From the NCBI GenBank assembly GCA_013399015.1, contig VWZX01002693.1, positions 270,648 through 334,647 of the forward strand: DNA of 64,000 nt. The letters are read 5' to 3'. Origin of the DNA: Galbula dea (Eukaryota > Chordata > Aves > Piciformes > Galbulidae). Within the stretch, counting starts at the first letter, position 1; each line of letters opens with the position of its first letter. The translations under genes were made by a program, and so were the position numbers. The notes beneath the pieces are model-generated. The model saw only the letters and a list, made by a program, of their open reading frames with translations. It had not been told where the DNA came from and did not search any database. Positions 12,856-24,897 of the stretch are shown one piece after another.

Positions 12856-13571
12856 TGTCAAGGTTTGAGGCTGGGCCGACCACCAACCCAATGAAAATGC
12901 TCCCTGTTGCCCCCTTTGTCCCCCCCAAGGGAAGGGAAAGGTGGTAAGAGAGAGAGAGAGAGACCTGTGGATTGGAAAATAAAACTAAAACTACTTTAAT
13001 GATAACAATAATGATAAATGAAATATATACAAATATGTACAAAACCCAATACCAAACCCAAACCCCCCTTGATGGTAACTACATCACCCCTGATACTGCG
13101 GCAAGGCCTCAGCAACAGATGAGAGTCAGGCTCAGGGGCTGGATCCTGGTACTGGATGCAGGAACTTATAGGTGAGGATCAAGGGCAGGAGAAGAAGGAG
13201 CCAGAGTCCAAGCAAAAGCTAAGAACAACTCCCAAGGGGGAACTGACCCCCAGTTTATATATCGAATATGAAGTATATGGGATGGAATACTTAGTTGGTC
13301 AGTTTAGGGTCACCTGTCCTGTCTGCTCCTCCCTGAAGGTGCAGCCTTTACCCTGCACCCCGCAGCGTAAGACATGAGATTTAGCAGTGCCCTAGCTTTG
13401 CATACCAACCCCTGTTAGTAAATCTAAATATTAGGTCATACAACTGCTAGAAGCTGGCAGTGTCTGCAAAAACATGTTGTTAGTTTCAGAAAATGCAGTT
13501 TCTCAGAGGAGCTTTAACTGAAAAGTAAAATCTCAGAACAGAATTAGTTCTGTTCTAACCAAACCAGGACA
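12856..13571 (-). mobile_element. Solo LTR of an avian endogenous retrovirus (copy 1)
   Basis: A 716-bp element is bounded by TGTC...GACA ends and flanked by a perfect 5-bp duplication, CCTGT, at 12851-12855 and 13572-13576. This is direct evidence of integrase-mediated insertion. In minus-strand sense it starts TGTCCTGGTTTGGTTAG at 13571, has a TATA box at 13254-13261 and an ATTAAAG polyadenylation-like signal at 12994-13000, and ends near 12856. That is the U3-R-U5 order of an LTR. There is no second LTR or internal gag/pol/env sequence, so it is a solo LTR left by recombination. A 5-bp duplication fits ERVL-type (class III) elements, but classification is inference. The U3 has about 180 bases (around 13300-13480) that are absent from copy 2. 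Confidence 0.88.
13254..13261 (-). promoter_or_regulatory. LTR TATA box (copy 1)
   Basis: The minus strand reads TATATAAACTGGGGGTCAG, about 310 bases into the LTR. The same arrangement, TATAAACCGGGGGTCAG, occurs in copy 2, which supports it as the retroviral core promoter. Transcription from it would run towards lower coordinates. Confidence 0.6.
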
Positions 13572-13576
13572 CCTGT

Positions 13577-14284
13577 GTGTTGAAGACCCCAAGCAAAAAT
13601 GCAGCTCCTGCTGTGGACAGTCCAGGGAGCAGTACAGCATTTTAAGGCACCAGAAACTAATGATGGTGTGCCCATTTGTGCTGGCCGTGATCCAGAGAGA
13701 GCACTTCAGCATTTGCTAAGCTTTAAGCACATGCTGAAATCTTCCTCCCTTTTACTACATGCTTTGTCTAAGCCAGCACCCTGTCCCCAGACAGGCTTGG
13801 TCTGCTGCAAGGTGAATTTGAAACCCTTTCATGCCACCAGCCGCCTCTCTGGCATGTCTCTACAGAGTGTGCTGGCAGCTTGTGAGGTCTTTACACAGCT
13901 GGAGTGGGTGGACTGCAGGCACTCACTGTCCCCAGCTACCCATGACCCCTTGTGCAGGTGGCCAAAACCAGACCCAAGGTCTTAGGGATGGACAAAGCAG
14001 TGATCAGACTGGTTTTGCCTTCTAATTTTAATTAACATGGTGTTATAGGATTTCCTCTGCTCATAAAAGAGTGTAGCTGGGCAGGGAAGATGGTGACAGG
14101 CAGCCCCTTTGAGGGTAAGGACTGAACAGGGGCTTGGAGGATGCAGACTTGGCTCTTTTCCCTAGTAGAGTTCACCTCCTTGGACCCTGCAGGCTGGTGC
14201 TTCCAAGTAAGCCTCCAGGAAACATCTTCTGGCCTTCAAGGACAGCTTTCAATCCTAGCATCTGAAAGAGCAGCATACACCACA
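13577..14284. other. Unannotated DNA
   Basis: Moderate GC and no recognised repeat. The plus-strand frame at 13599-13985 is open for 128 codons but has no domain or convincing splice context. Confidence 0.55.
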
Positions 14285-14560
14285 GCTGGGATCCATGTCC
14301 CCATTGCGTGGCCACCGCGGGGTGACCGCTGGGGACCGAGCTGCCTGTTCATGCTCCTGGAGGGGCATTGGCGACAGCAAGGACTGCCTGCGGCCTGCTG
14401 GCTGCTCCCCAAAGGCACAGCCGGCTGGGATCGCCCGGCTCCGCTCCCATTCCGCCCGCAGTCCAGTAGATGGCAACGTTACCTTAGGTATGGGCTCGGC
14501 TCTTAGCCTGAAAGAGAGCGCTTTCACTATTCAAAAGCCCTGCGCTACCCTACACAGAGT
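14285..14560. promoter_or_regulatory. Small CpG-rich patch
   Basis: About 16 CpG dinucleotides fall within 280 bases, in surroundings that are otherwise CpG-depleted. GC content is visibly raised (CCGCGGGG, CCCGGCTCCGC). The patch could be a minor promoter, an enhancer or a non-coding exon. A near-consensus CTCF core lies inside it. The frames open through it on both strands reflect GC-rich composition and start at non-ATG codons. Confidence 0.4.
14463..14476 (+). promoter_or_regulatory. Candidate CTCF binding site
   Basis: CCAGTAGATGGCAA matches 13 of 14 positions of the vertebrate CTCF core CCASYAGRKGGCRS; only the last base differs. It sits in a CpG-rich patch, a favourable context. CTCF is an insulator and loop-anchor protein. 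Sequence match alone does not prove occupancy. Confidence 0.4.
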
Positions 14561-16150
14561 TAAAAGAAAATGTCAAAGAAATTATTCAGGCTTTCGGTAC
14601 TGCATAACTGCCCCGAATCTGACCAGGATTGCTTTGAAGCTGCACAGAACAGCTTGCTTTCGAATATGCCATTTACTAGTTTATCAGTTGTTGATGCATT
14701 AATCCCCAGACTGAATTATAGCTTCAGTTTTCAACCAAAATGCCTGGTATTACGTAAGGATCAAGACCATTTTAAGCCATGTGTGATTTTCATTCCCAAC
14801 AACAACAACCAGAGGAGTAATCAGGACAGGAAAGTGGTTTGGGGGAAGTGCTTCCTTAGACCCTTACCCCTTACTCTCCTTCATTTTCCCCCCAAAGTTT
14901 ATGAAACTGCCTTAGCACCTTTACCTTTTTAATGTATTTATTTGTTCATTGTCTTCTTTAAGTTCCAGGATATTTTCAAGGATTCAGATTTTTTCTGATG
15001 AGAACTAATCCTTACTAGAACGAGAGATAAGGAGTTAAGAAAAGCATTACAAAACAAGGAAGAAAACATAATTCTTTTCTTCTCTCCCTTCTGCTCTCCC
15101 TCGTTTCATCATGTTAGAGCAGAGCTGAGAGAGCTCCTTGGGGAGAGCTTGCCAGCATGCTAAGTGGGGCACCCATAGCTGTGGGGAACAGACCGAAGAC
15201 TTTGCCCTCAAACCATTTTGTAAATGAAGATTTTTAGCAAGAAATCAGGGCCCAGACACTGAGTCTTTCATTTCAAAGAAAAATTCTGGGGCAAGTAATA
15301 GGGCACTGCAAAAGCAAGTCTGAACCAGCCACCAAAGCATCATTTGAGGCAAAGTACAGTATGTAAAATGGTGGCCCACATTATGGTGGGAAATCAAGGA
15401 AGACCCTGAGATAGCAAGACAAAGACTCTCAGGGCAATGCAAGATCTGGAGGCAAAGTGTCCCAGCAAGCTTTTGGGAGAGGGTGGAGGCTAACAAGGTG
15501 ACCACAAGGTTCCAAGATGTGGGAGATAAAGAAAGGACACTTAAGTTGTGGGCCAGACTGAATAGAAGGCTCTCAAGTATCTGCCTGGTTTTACCTGAAG
15601 CAGTTAACCTCTGGGTATGTGGTTTGAAAGCATTAGTAGCAGGAATGCAGAATAGGTACATGCTTTTAATATTAGGTTTATTTACTAGGCACTGAAAGAT
15701 CTCTCGGTTCAAGCTGTTTTCTAGGGAGTGCAAACCTGTGACTGAGACGTGCATGTGTGCATGCCTCACATGCAAAAAACGGTGCAAAGAGACTCACCAT
15801 TTTAGTTCTGGTAGTGCATGTGCTATGCACCAAGCAGATCATTTTGGTAAAATTGACATTTTATGCCTAGAAGAAATGAAGTAACAAGTTTGATCATTTG
15901 AACTTGATAAAATTTTAAACTGTACATGTTAAATCCCAGAATTTAATTCGATTAATATAATGTAACACTCTTTTTTTTTAAATTTTACTTTCCATAGCTT
16001 CTTATCTTTTAGTGTAATTTACTTAATAAAGCTTATAAGTTCAGCAGTAATATCAACTTTGTCTTTAGCTAAAGAAGAAGAAATCCAGTAGAACTATGAT
16101 AACTTTGACCCCATTCATTTTCAGCCTGCTTTTGCTGGTTTCGTTTGGGG

Positions 16151-16178
16151 TTTTTTTGTTTGTTTGTTTTTTTTTTTT
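16151..16178. repeat. T-rich simple repeat
   Basis: A run of T interrupted by GTTT units. There is no LINE or SINE body attached on either side, so it is simple sequence and not a retroposon tail. Confidence 0.8.
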
Positions 16179-19100
16179 GAAAATAAGGGCCCTGTAATAT
16201 GATGATTTTAATTTTGTTTTTTGACATCACACATTCTGCAGCTTGCATTATGGCCTTTAAGAGAGCAGCAAAGACTTCAGTGCCATTTGGCTGGGCAAGG
16301 TCGCTGTAACCTCTGAACAGAAGTAGATGGGTTTTAGTCCCTCAGGATTCCCTAGCCTAACCACAAAAAGATCTGGTGTTGGCTGTGGATGATGTCTTGC
16401 CCATGGATTCCTTTCAGAGTTCCCCAAGATCCACTGGCTGAGGCTCCCAGCAGCTAAGCACTGCAAAATCTACTGGTTTTGTGTAATGTTGCCACACAGG
16501 AAAATTTTAAAAAGCTGAAGTAAATACCAGTGTATGCAACAGTACTGTGCTTAAATCTTGATAATGATAATTTAAGTATATGCCAGGTGCTGGTAGAAAA
16601 GATGAAAGCAAACTTCTTTCAGGTATGTGAAAGAGAGGTAAGTGTTGATTGCTGGCATGAAGAATGCATTCAAATAGGGATGTTTGATCCTGCAAAGTTT
16701 TATAATACTGTGAACAAATCTTTCCTGATGAATGATGACTCAGAACAGAGCTTTTCACTTGGCATCTGATAATTCATTTCAATTGCAGCAGAAAATAATT
16801 GTTCTTTTCAAGCATACCAGTATGTACTTACTCTGCCCCTAATGAGTACATTAAAACAGGCAACTCATCCTTGTCTGATTTTAGCACAAGCCACAAACTT
16901 TATGACTGACTCATTATTCAGTCACCTCTCAGTCCTAAAGAATAAAACTCCAATGAGTTGCAATAGTTTAAAAATAGTGCTTCCCCTTTTTATAAATCTC
17001 TTGGCTATTCTCTTATTTCTTGGAAGACTCTGTGAATCTTTGGGAATACTATTGGTAAACCTCATGTTGTATTCTCTTTATTTTGCTTGAATGACTTAAG
17101 CATGGAGCAATATGATTTTGGTTGTGGAGCAGACTGACTAAAGAAAAATAAATTAGATTACATTTTGTCTACAGTCAGGACATGTCTTAAATAAATAATT
17201 CAAATGTAGGCAGAGTTTGCAGAGAAAAGTGGGTGACTCAGAAAGGTATGTCATACCAGCACTTGGTAGGCTGGTAGTGCCTACAAGACTGGAGAGACCA
17301 TTTAGCACTGCTTTTAAGGAGGTCTGACCAACGTCAAAAGACATATATCACCTGGGTAAGAAAATGCTCTGCTACATCAGTGACCCTTGTCTCACTCAGA
17401 TAACATAAGAGATGTTTGCTTTCCAAAGCACCCTTTTTGGCTTTGCTTTCACTAGAAAAGACATAACTGGAGCCTTCAGGTTGTCCAGCTTGTTGTGGGC
17501 ACAAAGATGTAGTGAAGGTGCAGACCAGCCCTTGCAAAAACTGTCAGGTGTCAGAAAATGTTGTGGTCTGATTCTAAATCCTGCAAAATAGCAGGTGGAA
17601 ATTTAGTGGGTGTATCATACAGTATGGAACATTTGTGTACTTATTTCTCACAGGGGCAGTTTCACTGTCTTCGGGGAAGGTGAATGAACATACAGAAATA
17701 TCTCTATAGTGATGAAAGAAAACTCATTGTGCCACTGGAGATTGAAGTTGCATGGCCTCGTGGGTAATAAATTGCTACTATTCAGGCTCATGAAAGCATC
17801 AAGGAAAGCTGATGCAGAGTACTCTAATGACCATTATAACTGACTGCAGTGAAAAGACTGCTATTTAAGTACATTTCAAAATGTACTGTAAATTGGGCAA
17901 AGGTATGTGCTGAGACAGCCTCTGGTTTTATTCAGTCTGACAGATTTTGCTCTTTGAATTTAGGTTTCATCTATGTGAGCTGAATGCTCTCAGTATGGCT
18001 CCTGTTTGTAAGGGAAGCAGCAAAGCCAGGGGGAAGTGGCTGTGTTAATAGAGGCTCCAGCTGGACAGCACAGGCTTTGGGTGAAGGTGAGGCAGTGGAG
18101 GGGAGGATCCAGCCGCCATTTAGCATCTCACTTTTACCCCAAAACCACCTCTCACTTTGTACCAAACAGAGAGTGTTTCTGAATGAACCTAAGAATGATC
18201 TTCTAAACTAAGTGATAATATTTTACAGACAATTACTTTGCCATGAAGAAGCAAGATTTTTACTTCTGGACCAGCCAATCCAGAATTCCCATTGCACATA
18301 AGCAAGATTTTTTTGGTTGATGTATACTCCTACCTCACTTTTTGGGCTACTTGGTTTACAGAACCATTTGTGTGCTCATACATACCTCTTTGCTCAGAAA
18401 TAAGGGAGAGCAAGCACAAAGTTTGCTGTGCAGTGTGGGTAGTGAAACTATTGCATGCTGTCAGTTGTTATGATGCATCCTTGCCTTAGGTTTTCCTGCC
18501 TGAGGTATGTTAACAGCTCTCTTTTTTTGTTGCTTGTTTTTTTTGGCTGTGTCCTTCATGGTTGACTTTGCCTTTTGGCTGTTTGGGTCTTTTAAGTCTA
18601 GCTGGGTCTTTTTATAGAAGGTAAAAGGTGGTGTGCTATGTATTCCTTTTTTTCTGAAGAGAGTCTTGCAGATGCTGTGGAGTCACCCAATATCCCCATT
18701 TAAACCAGCGGATCACGTGGCAGGTATGTTGTGATCAAATATCTGAGACAAGCAACTTGCAGTAAGCAAGCTGCCAGCAACATTTGGGCAGCCAGCAGTG
18801 CAACAAATCATCTGTGTGAGCTTCATGTTCGGCACATGGGGTCAGACCTGCACTTCCTAAGAACCAACTAATCCCCAGTTTGTTTGAGGGGTAGTAAATA
18901 AAGGTGGACACCTTAGCTAATGAATTAGCCATAGAGAAAATAAAGGACTCAAATTACAGTCAACTGCTTATAATTGTGAACTTCCTAGAGAATAAAATGA
19001 CTGAGTCAGGATTAAAGAATTATTGCATGGGTGTTTGCTGACATAATCTGGTTGCTGAACAAATTTCCAGTAACTGGTGGTAATGAGCCCAGGTTTTGTC

Positions 19101-19351
19101 AGGCAAAATGGAGACTTTTCCTTGAGAGAAGACTACAAAAGCTAGCAGAAAGACAAGTGTGTCAAAGATTAAGCAGTTTTCTAAGGAGGGGCTCTATGGT
19201 TTGCATGAAGCTTGAGATCAGGACATCATCCAAGTACTGATTGTGTCCAGAGCATCACCAAGTAAATGCAAAAAAAAATGGAATGAGCTAATTTTTTTTA
19301 TCCCAATTCCTTCTGAGTTTCCAAAGATAATCAAGAAACTTCACAGTAGCT

Positions 19352-19498
19352 CATTAATTCTCAGGCTTTTGCTTTTTCTTCTTCTTCATATGTGACTAAC
19401 AACATGACTTAAGTCACCACTCAGATGATTAATGTTGATTAGCATTTATTAATAGGTCAATTTCCTTATTAATGCTGAACCCAATATAAACAATTATA
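19352..19498. promoter_or_regulatory. Cluster of homeodomain-type ATTA cores
   Basis: Five ATTA/TAAT cores occur within 150 bases, including ATTAAT four times and TTGATTAG once, in repeat-free AT-rich sequence. Clusters like this are common in developmental enhancers, but also arise by chance in AT-rich DNA. Confidence 0.15.
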
Positions 19499-22283
19499 CA
19501 AAGCTGGGTTATTTTTGGCATGCCTCCAAACTTTCTGATCTTCTTTTTACTTGTCATGTAATATTATCTCTGCATGGCTCCTGAATCCAGATGAAATTCA
19601 AGGAAGCAGCTGATGTTGGACATGCAACATGTAAAAAAGGGGAGCTGAACAAGCGTTTCTCTTTCTAGGTTAGCGTTCTGCTGCACTTGTTTGTTTGTCT
19701 GTTCATGACCATTTCAGAAACTATTCCAAAGCATATGAGCTGAATGTCTTGAAGCAGCTGAGTGCACTTCTGTTTAGACATGAAGTTAAAGATCAGAAGT
19801 TTTGATGAGTGACAGCTGTAGAGGAAATAGGTGCTAAATGCCGTCAGCCTGCCCAGATTAGGTTCCTTCAAGCAGATAGCTAGCTGAAATTGTAGCTCAC
19901 CCATACGAAACAAAACAAAATCTCTTTTGTCATTACTTGTTTTCAGCTTACAAAAGCAAAATAAAGGGCTGTCTCCATTGCAGTTTAATACAATGTCTGT
20001 CATTTGAAGCCTTTTCCTTTATATATTTGGAGCCTTTGGTCCATGTGTTGCCCGACTTGCCCGATGGTCACTGATTCTTCTGGAGAATCAGACCTTTTTA
20101 TTCATCCATACTGCTCAAAATGCCTCATGTTCCTACTCCTCCCATCAATTTCAGATCGGCTAAAATCAATTTGTTCAGTGTTTTGACATTTCTTTCAACA
20201 GCTGCCTGCTTCTGAATACATCCAGCAACTATGCTGGTAGGGTAGAAGCATAACTAGGCAAAATGAAATTCACAAATGAAAGAAAGGATTAAATACAGGA
20301 AGAGAATTGTCATTATTCTGTGGCATTTAGATTTCAGAACTGTAAGGAGTTATTGTCAACAGATACTGTTTTATAAATTGTGGGTTTTTAACTTACCCTG
20401 TGACCAGATTCTGAATACTTAATGAGCCTCCTATATATTTGACAATAAAGATTAAAGGAAGTACTTAAAACATAGAATTACAAAAAAATATATTCCTTAA
20501 ATAGCTGATATTGGTTACATATATGTCTTCTAGCTACTTCTGATGGCACTTTCTTTTTAAATATATCCCCTGGTTTCAAGAATTAGGTCAGTTACTACAA
20601 ATACTTTGGCTCATTTAAACTGTTCTGAAAAATCACAGTTATGAAAACTGACCTGGAATATTTCTAATTTCTCTTATTTTTGGTTTTCAGTTAAATGAAA
20701 AAAAAAAAAGCCTCTAAAATTGTGATAATAAAATAAACCACATTTTTTGTGGTTTCAAGTCAGCCAGACACTTGCAGTTGGCTGTGACATTAAGGCAGAC
20801 AGGTGGTCATTGACTTCAGTGTGATCTCTGTCAGGTGTACAGGCTGTTGTGCATCCCTCTCTCTGAAAATGGGCTCCTTTGAAGAGACTTTTGCCTTACA
20901 ACTTCTCAGATCCATGAAGGACTCAGAATTTAAATGGACCACAATTAGTTGTGCTTGTTTTAAAAAGGAGCTCAACCTTTGTGTTACACAGGCTTGAATA
21001 GTTCTGCTGGAACCAATGAAACTCTCTAAGGACTTTAGCTTGCTGCTGCTGCTGTAACTGAAAATTGGATCTGGGTCTGATGGATTAGCAATTCCGGCAT
21101 CACTAGCACTGAGTGAAAGCTAAATAGCTGTTAAGCATGGAAATCTTGAAGGACCATTTATACTATCTACCAAAGAGTGTTTTGGGCATTTCACTCTGAT
21201 GTTCCATATTGGAGGTGCATACCTCCTTCCTTTGATTATGTAGAGAAATGGGTCACCAACACTTGAGTTAAATATCAAACACGTCTAATGTCAACAGTGC
21301 TAATAAGCCCCCACTTCTTGTGCAAACTTCTATTTTCCATGTTTCTCCTAGAAGAAGGAAGGCACACAGTTTGGAGAATGACATCTTTCTGAAGAGGACA
21401 CATGGACTGAGTGGAATGCCAGATAGGAGAAATGATGCAGTGATGCTCCCATGCACAGCTGGAGCCACCTGGACTGCCTCTGAAACCAGGTAGTCTCCCT
21501 AAGCATGCACAAGCATATTAGCATGAAACTGACTTCCAGGTCAGGGACTGAGCAGAGGAGACAAATGTAACTACCACTAGCTTCAAATACTCGTGGATTG
21601 AAAAGTCCAGAAGGCTAAAGTGACAGCCATGAAAGGGTCATTCAGTCCAGGCAGGGTCACACATGCTGTTAGTTCAAAATTACTAAGTCATGTATTGAGA
21701 CCACTCGGGTCATTCTTCCAAGCACAGACAAAGTCACTGAAGACTGCAAAATCTGAAAAAGAAAATACCAGTCAGCAGATGTTAGACAAGAAAGTAAGAG
21801 AGTTTGGGATGAGGTAGCATATTCCTGAAATTGTCACTGCTTGTGATTTGACAGCGCTACAAAGGAAATAATTTGCCTAGTTTTGAAATATGCATTCAAA
21901 CCTCTGTTCCATTAAACACACATCAGGATGTTGCCACCTGTTTCAGTCATGCTTGATAATGAATGGTATGCAGAGATAATACACCTGCCTGGCCTTGTAA
22001 ATGTTCTGCAGGGAAAATCAAAATTAGGTAATGTAAGTCAAATTTGGATGGATAGTCCTGTTACAATCAATTTTAAACCCAGTGCTCTTAATTACTTTGT
22101 TGCCTGAATTGGAAACCCTTCAAATTCAGTGTGGAAATAAAGCTTCTTGACAGTTAAGAGCCAAGGAATATAATTTTATTGCAAGGTCCATCAGTTACCC
22201 ACAGATGACAGCAAATCTCCATGTAGATCAATCAGAGAGGTAGTAGAAAATAAAAGTAAGGGTTGGCACACACACTATTACAC

Positions 22284-22877
22284 ACAGAATCACAGAATCA
22301 TTACTGTTGGAAAGGAGCCTCAAGATCATCTAGTCCAGCTGATAGCTCTACACTACTCTTATCCCTAAATCATCCCCTGAAGAAACACATTCATCCTCTT
22401 CTTAAAAACCTCCAGGGATGGTGACTCCCCCCCCTCCCTGGGCAGCCTATTCCAATATCTCACCACTCTTTCAGTAAAGAAATTCTTCCTAATATCTAAT
22501 CTACCTGCCCTGGCTCAGCTTAAGCCCATTCCCTCTAGTCCTGTCACTAGTCACAAGGGAGAAGAGGCCAACACCTGCCTCCCTAGAATGGCCTTTCAAG
22601 TAGCTGAAGAGAGCGATAAGGTCTCCCCTCAGCCTCCTCTTCTCCAGGCTAAACAACCCCAGCTCCCTAAGCCCCTCCTCATAAGACCTTTCCTCCAGAC
22701 CCCTGATTAGCTTAGTTGCTCTTCTCTGCACCCTCTCTAGTACCTCAATGTCCTTCCTATACGGTGGTGCCCAAAACTGCACACAGTACTCGAGGTGTGG
22801 CCTCACCAGTGCCGAGTACAGTGGCAAGATCACCTCCCTGCTCCTGCTGGTCACATTATTCCTGGTACAAGCCAGGA
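22284..22877 (-). mobile_element. CR1 LINE 3' half, young copy A
   Basis: A ~594-bp CR1 fragment in reverse orientation. In minus sense it enters at the end of the reverse-transcriptase domain (22854 downward: ...ALVRPHLEYCVQFWAP), continues through the C-terminal region (...LIALFSYLKGHSREAGVG), then the 3' UTR. It ends in AATGATTCTGTGATTCTGTG near 22284. Relative to copy B (63140-63619) it lacks two bases around 22500-22503, which shifts the frame and truncates ORF2. From 22516 to 22661 it is identical by eye to copy B over 146 bases. It is 5'-truncated and immobile. Confidence 0.95.
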
Positions 22878-24897
22878 TTTAAAGGTATTAAAGCTGATGT
22901 TGCCATGACTAAAGATAAGGCAAGTGAGGCTGCCATCAAGATCCCACTGAAATCAGTAGGAGTCTTCCCTTTACCTTGCAGGACTGTGGAGGAGGCCTTG
23001 ATGTAGCTATTAAAAAAATATATATGAAGAAAAAAGCTCCACTTAAGATCAGGAAAGGGGTTAACTTTAAGCATGTACTAATGCCTTTGATATATGTGCT
23101 TAAGTACTTTGAACATCAGCTCATTTTCTAGCTAAAAGATGGGACTCTTTAACAGCTCCCAAAAACCTTTGCCTGAGCAAACCTCACTCACATCCATGCA
23201 GAGCAGACGTGGGCTTATGCTGTGCTTTAAACCTTGGGGTGGAAATTTCTGCTTAGGAAGTTTTCTGGCCTAAATATTTAAAAAATCAAAGCTGTAGGTG
23301 TCCTGCTGGAATGACTGTGAAGTGCTGTAAATCAGCAAGAGATGAGAGGATTATATTGCACATATCAGGCACTGATTTCTGCCTGTTGGGCTCTTACGTG
23401 GTTTTGACTCTCTGAAGAATCACTGCCAAATGAGTTTGCTCCAAATGGGCTCTTGGACTGTTAGGCCTCCATGGTACTTCATTACCCATCATGTTAAAAG
23501 AGAGATGGATGAATCATTGTAAGGGTTTGCTGTGCTTCCAATTTGCCAGTTTATCAAGCTCACATATGGCTTACCTAGGTAAGGAGCTGTGTAGAACTCA
23601 GAAATATCTCTTCCTTTTTCAATTAGTCTTCTTTTGAGACACAAGTATTTACAGCCAAGGGGCCTCTGAGTCAGTTGGCCATTTGTTGGTCACTAATCAA
23701 CCTGCAGTTACAAAGTGTATCTGTCTGTCCCAAACTAGGTGGATGCTAGATAACAGGTAGCTCAAATGGTTTGTATATCGCGCTTATGTACCACATAACA
23801 CAGGAATATTGCAAATAACAAATGCAAGTGAATAAAGGCTGGACAGGAAGAGTCAGGTTTTAGAACTAGTTAATATCTTCTCTGCAAGATTCTCCCATCA
23901 ACAAGCTGTTACTGGACACCAAGATAGCAAGATCATGCCTTTAACTGTCTCATCTAGGAGCTCCTCTGATCTGAAAAAAACCTGGTGAAGCCACGCCACT
24001 GAAATCCAGCTACTGATGCAACTTTCTCTGAGGTTCAAAGATCTTCACTTCTGTATTCAGGAAATTATTGCTCATCAGCAATGTTATGGGATGTTAAAAT
24101 AGTATTGCAGATAAATACCAGGATAAGTACACAGGGAGGTTTTCATAACTTAGGAGCTAATTTAGGTATCCAAGTTGCTTAGAGAGTCTTCAGAGAAACA
24201 GATTCCCTCAAGGGAGAATTCAAAGCATCAAAATTAAATATCTAGGAATGTTTAAAATAGCTGATGTGACCCAACTGCCCTCCGTGGTTTGTAATTCCCT
24301 TTGTACTTTAACTGGTCATGACATATTCTCACAACTGCCTTGTATAAAGCTGTTGTGTCATCTTGCAGAAGTTTGCTAGACTTCTATTGCTCTCCACAGT
24401 GCAGGAGGCTGCTTTTGCCTGGTCCCCCTAGGTGATCCTTTGGTAACAGGGGAACTCTACTAATGCATGTAATAGGGTATTTACAAAATATGATTGCACA
24501 TTTGATCCATGATGTTCCCAACTCTAGATATGGTCCTGGGTTCATATAAAATGCCTCTGTGAGCAAGTGCTTGAATTGTTGCAGAAGCTTCAGGTGCTTG
24601 ACAGGTGCTTTCTTCTAGGCACTGGTTTCTGAGTCTACTGTATGTGAAGTGTGTGCTACACGTCACCCACCCACCATACCATCCCATGAGTTTGAGCTGA
24701 AGCAAGGCCCAACACATATGAAGAACTGAAAAACATTCAGGAATGTTAACCCTTAGCCTGCACTCAGTTCTTGAAAAGTCCAGTCAGCCTGATATTTTTG
24801 TGACAGATGCCAATAACAGAATTGTCATTAACTTCAGTGTTGTGAGACAGAAGGCTTTCTATCACATAAACAGTCTTTGTAAATGCATGTAAAATGT
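22878..24897. other. Unannotated AT-rich DNA
   Basis: No recognised element. The phrase CCACTGAAATCAGTAGGAG at 22945-22963 resembles a short motif (cattgacttcaatggg-type) that recurs in old sauropsid repeats, but the surrounding sequence is too decayed to classify. Confidence 0.5.

Larger units (their letters stand above)
14561..22283. other. Unannotated AT-rich DNA (7.7 kb)
   Basis: No recognisable transposon or exon. It contains the longest open frame of the window (15245-15787, minus, 180 codons from a TTG), which has no domain and is judged non-coding. There is a T-rich run at 16151-16178, a 9-bp-arm palindrome at 17868-17887, an ATTA-rich block at 19352-19498, and a spaced AGGTCAGTT/AACTGACCT inverted repeat at 20585-20654. 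Confidence 0.55.

Noticed and set aside
14255..14527. Minus-strand frame through the CpG-rich patch as a coding exon
   Set aside because: It begins at GTG, is GC-driven, and overlaps plus-strand frames in the same patch. An AAG|GTAACG on the minus strand is noted but is insufficient.
15245..15787. Longest open frame in the window (180 codons, minus)
   Set aside because: It begins at TTG, shows no recognisable domain or secretion signal, and its composition matches the surrounding non-coding DNA. A frame of this size is expected by chance when 64 kb is scanned in six frames.
22501..22854. Treating the CR1 frame as a host gene
   Set aside because: The sequence is the C-terminal part of CR1 ORF2, repeated at 63162-63524, so it belongs to the retrotransposon.
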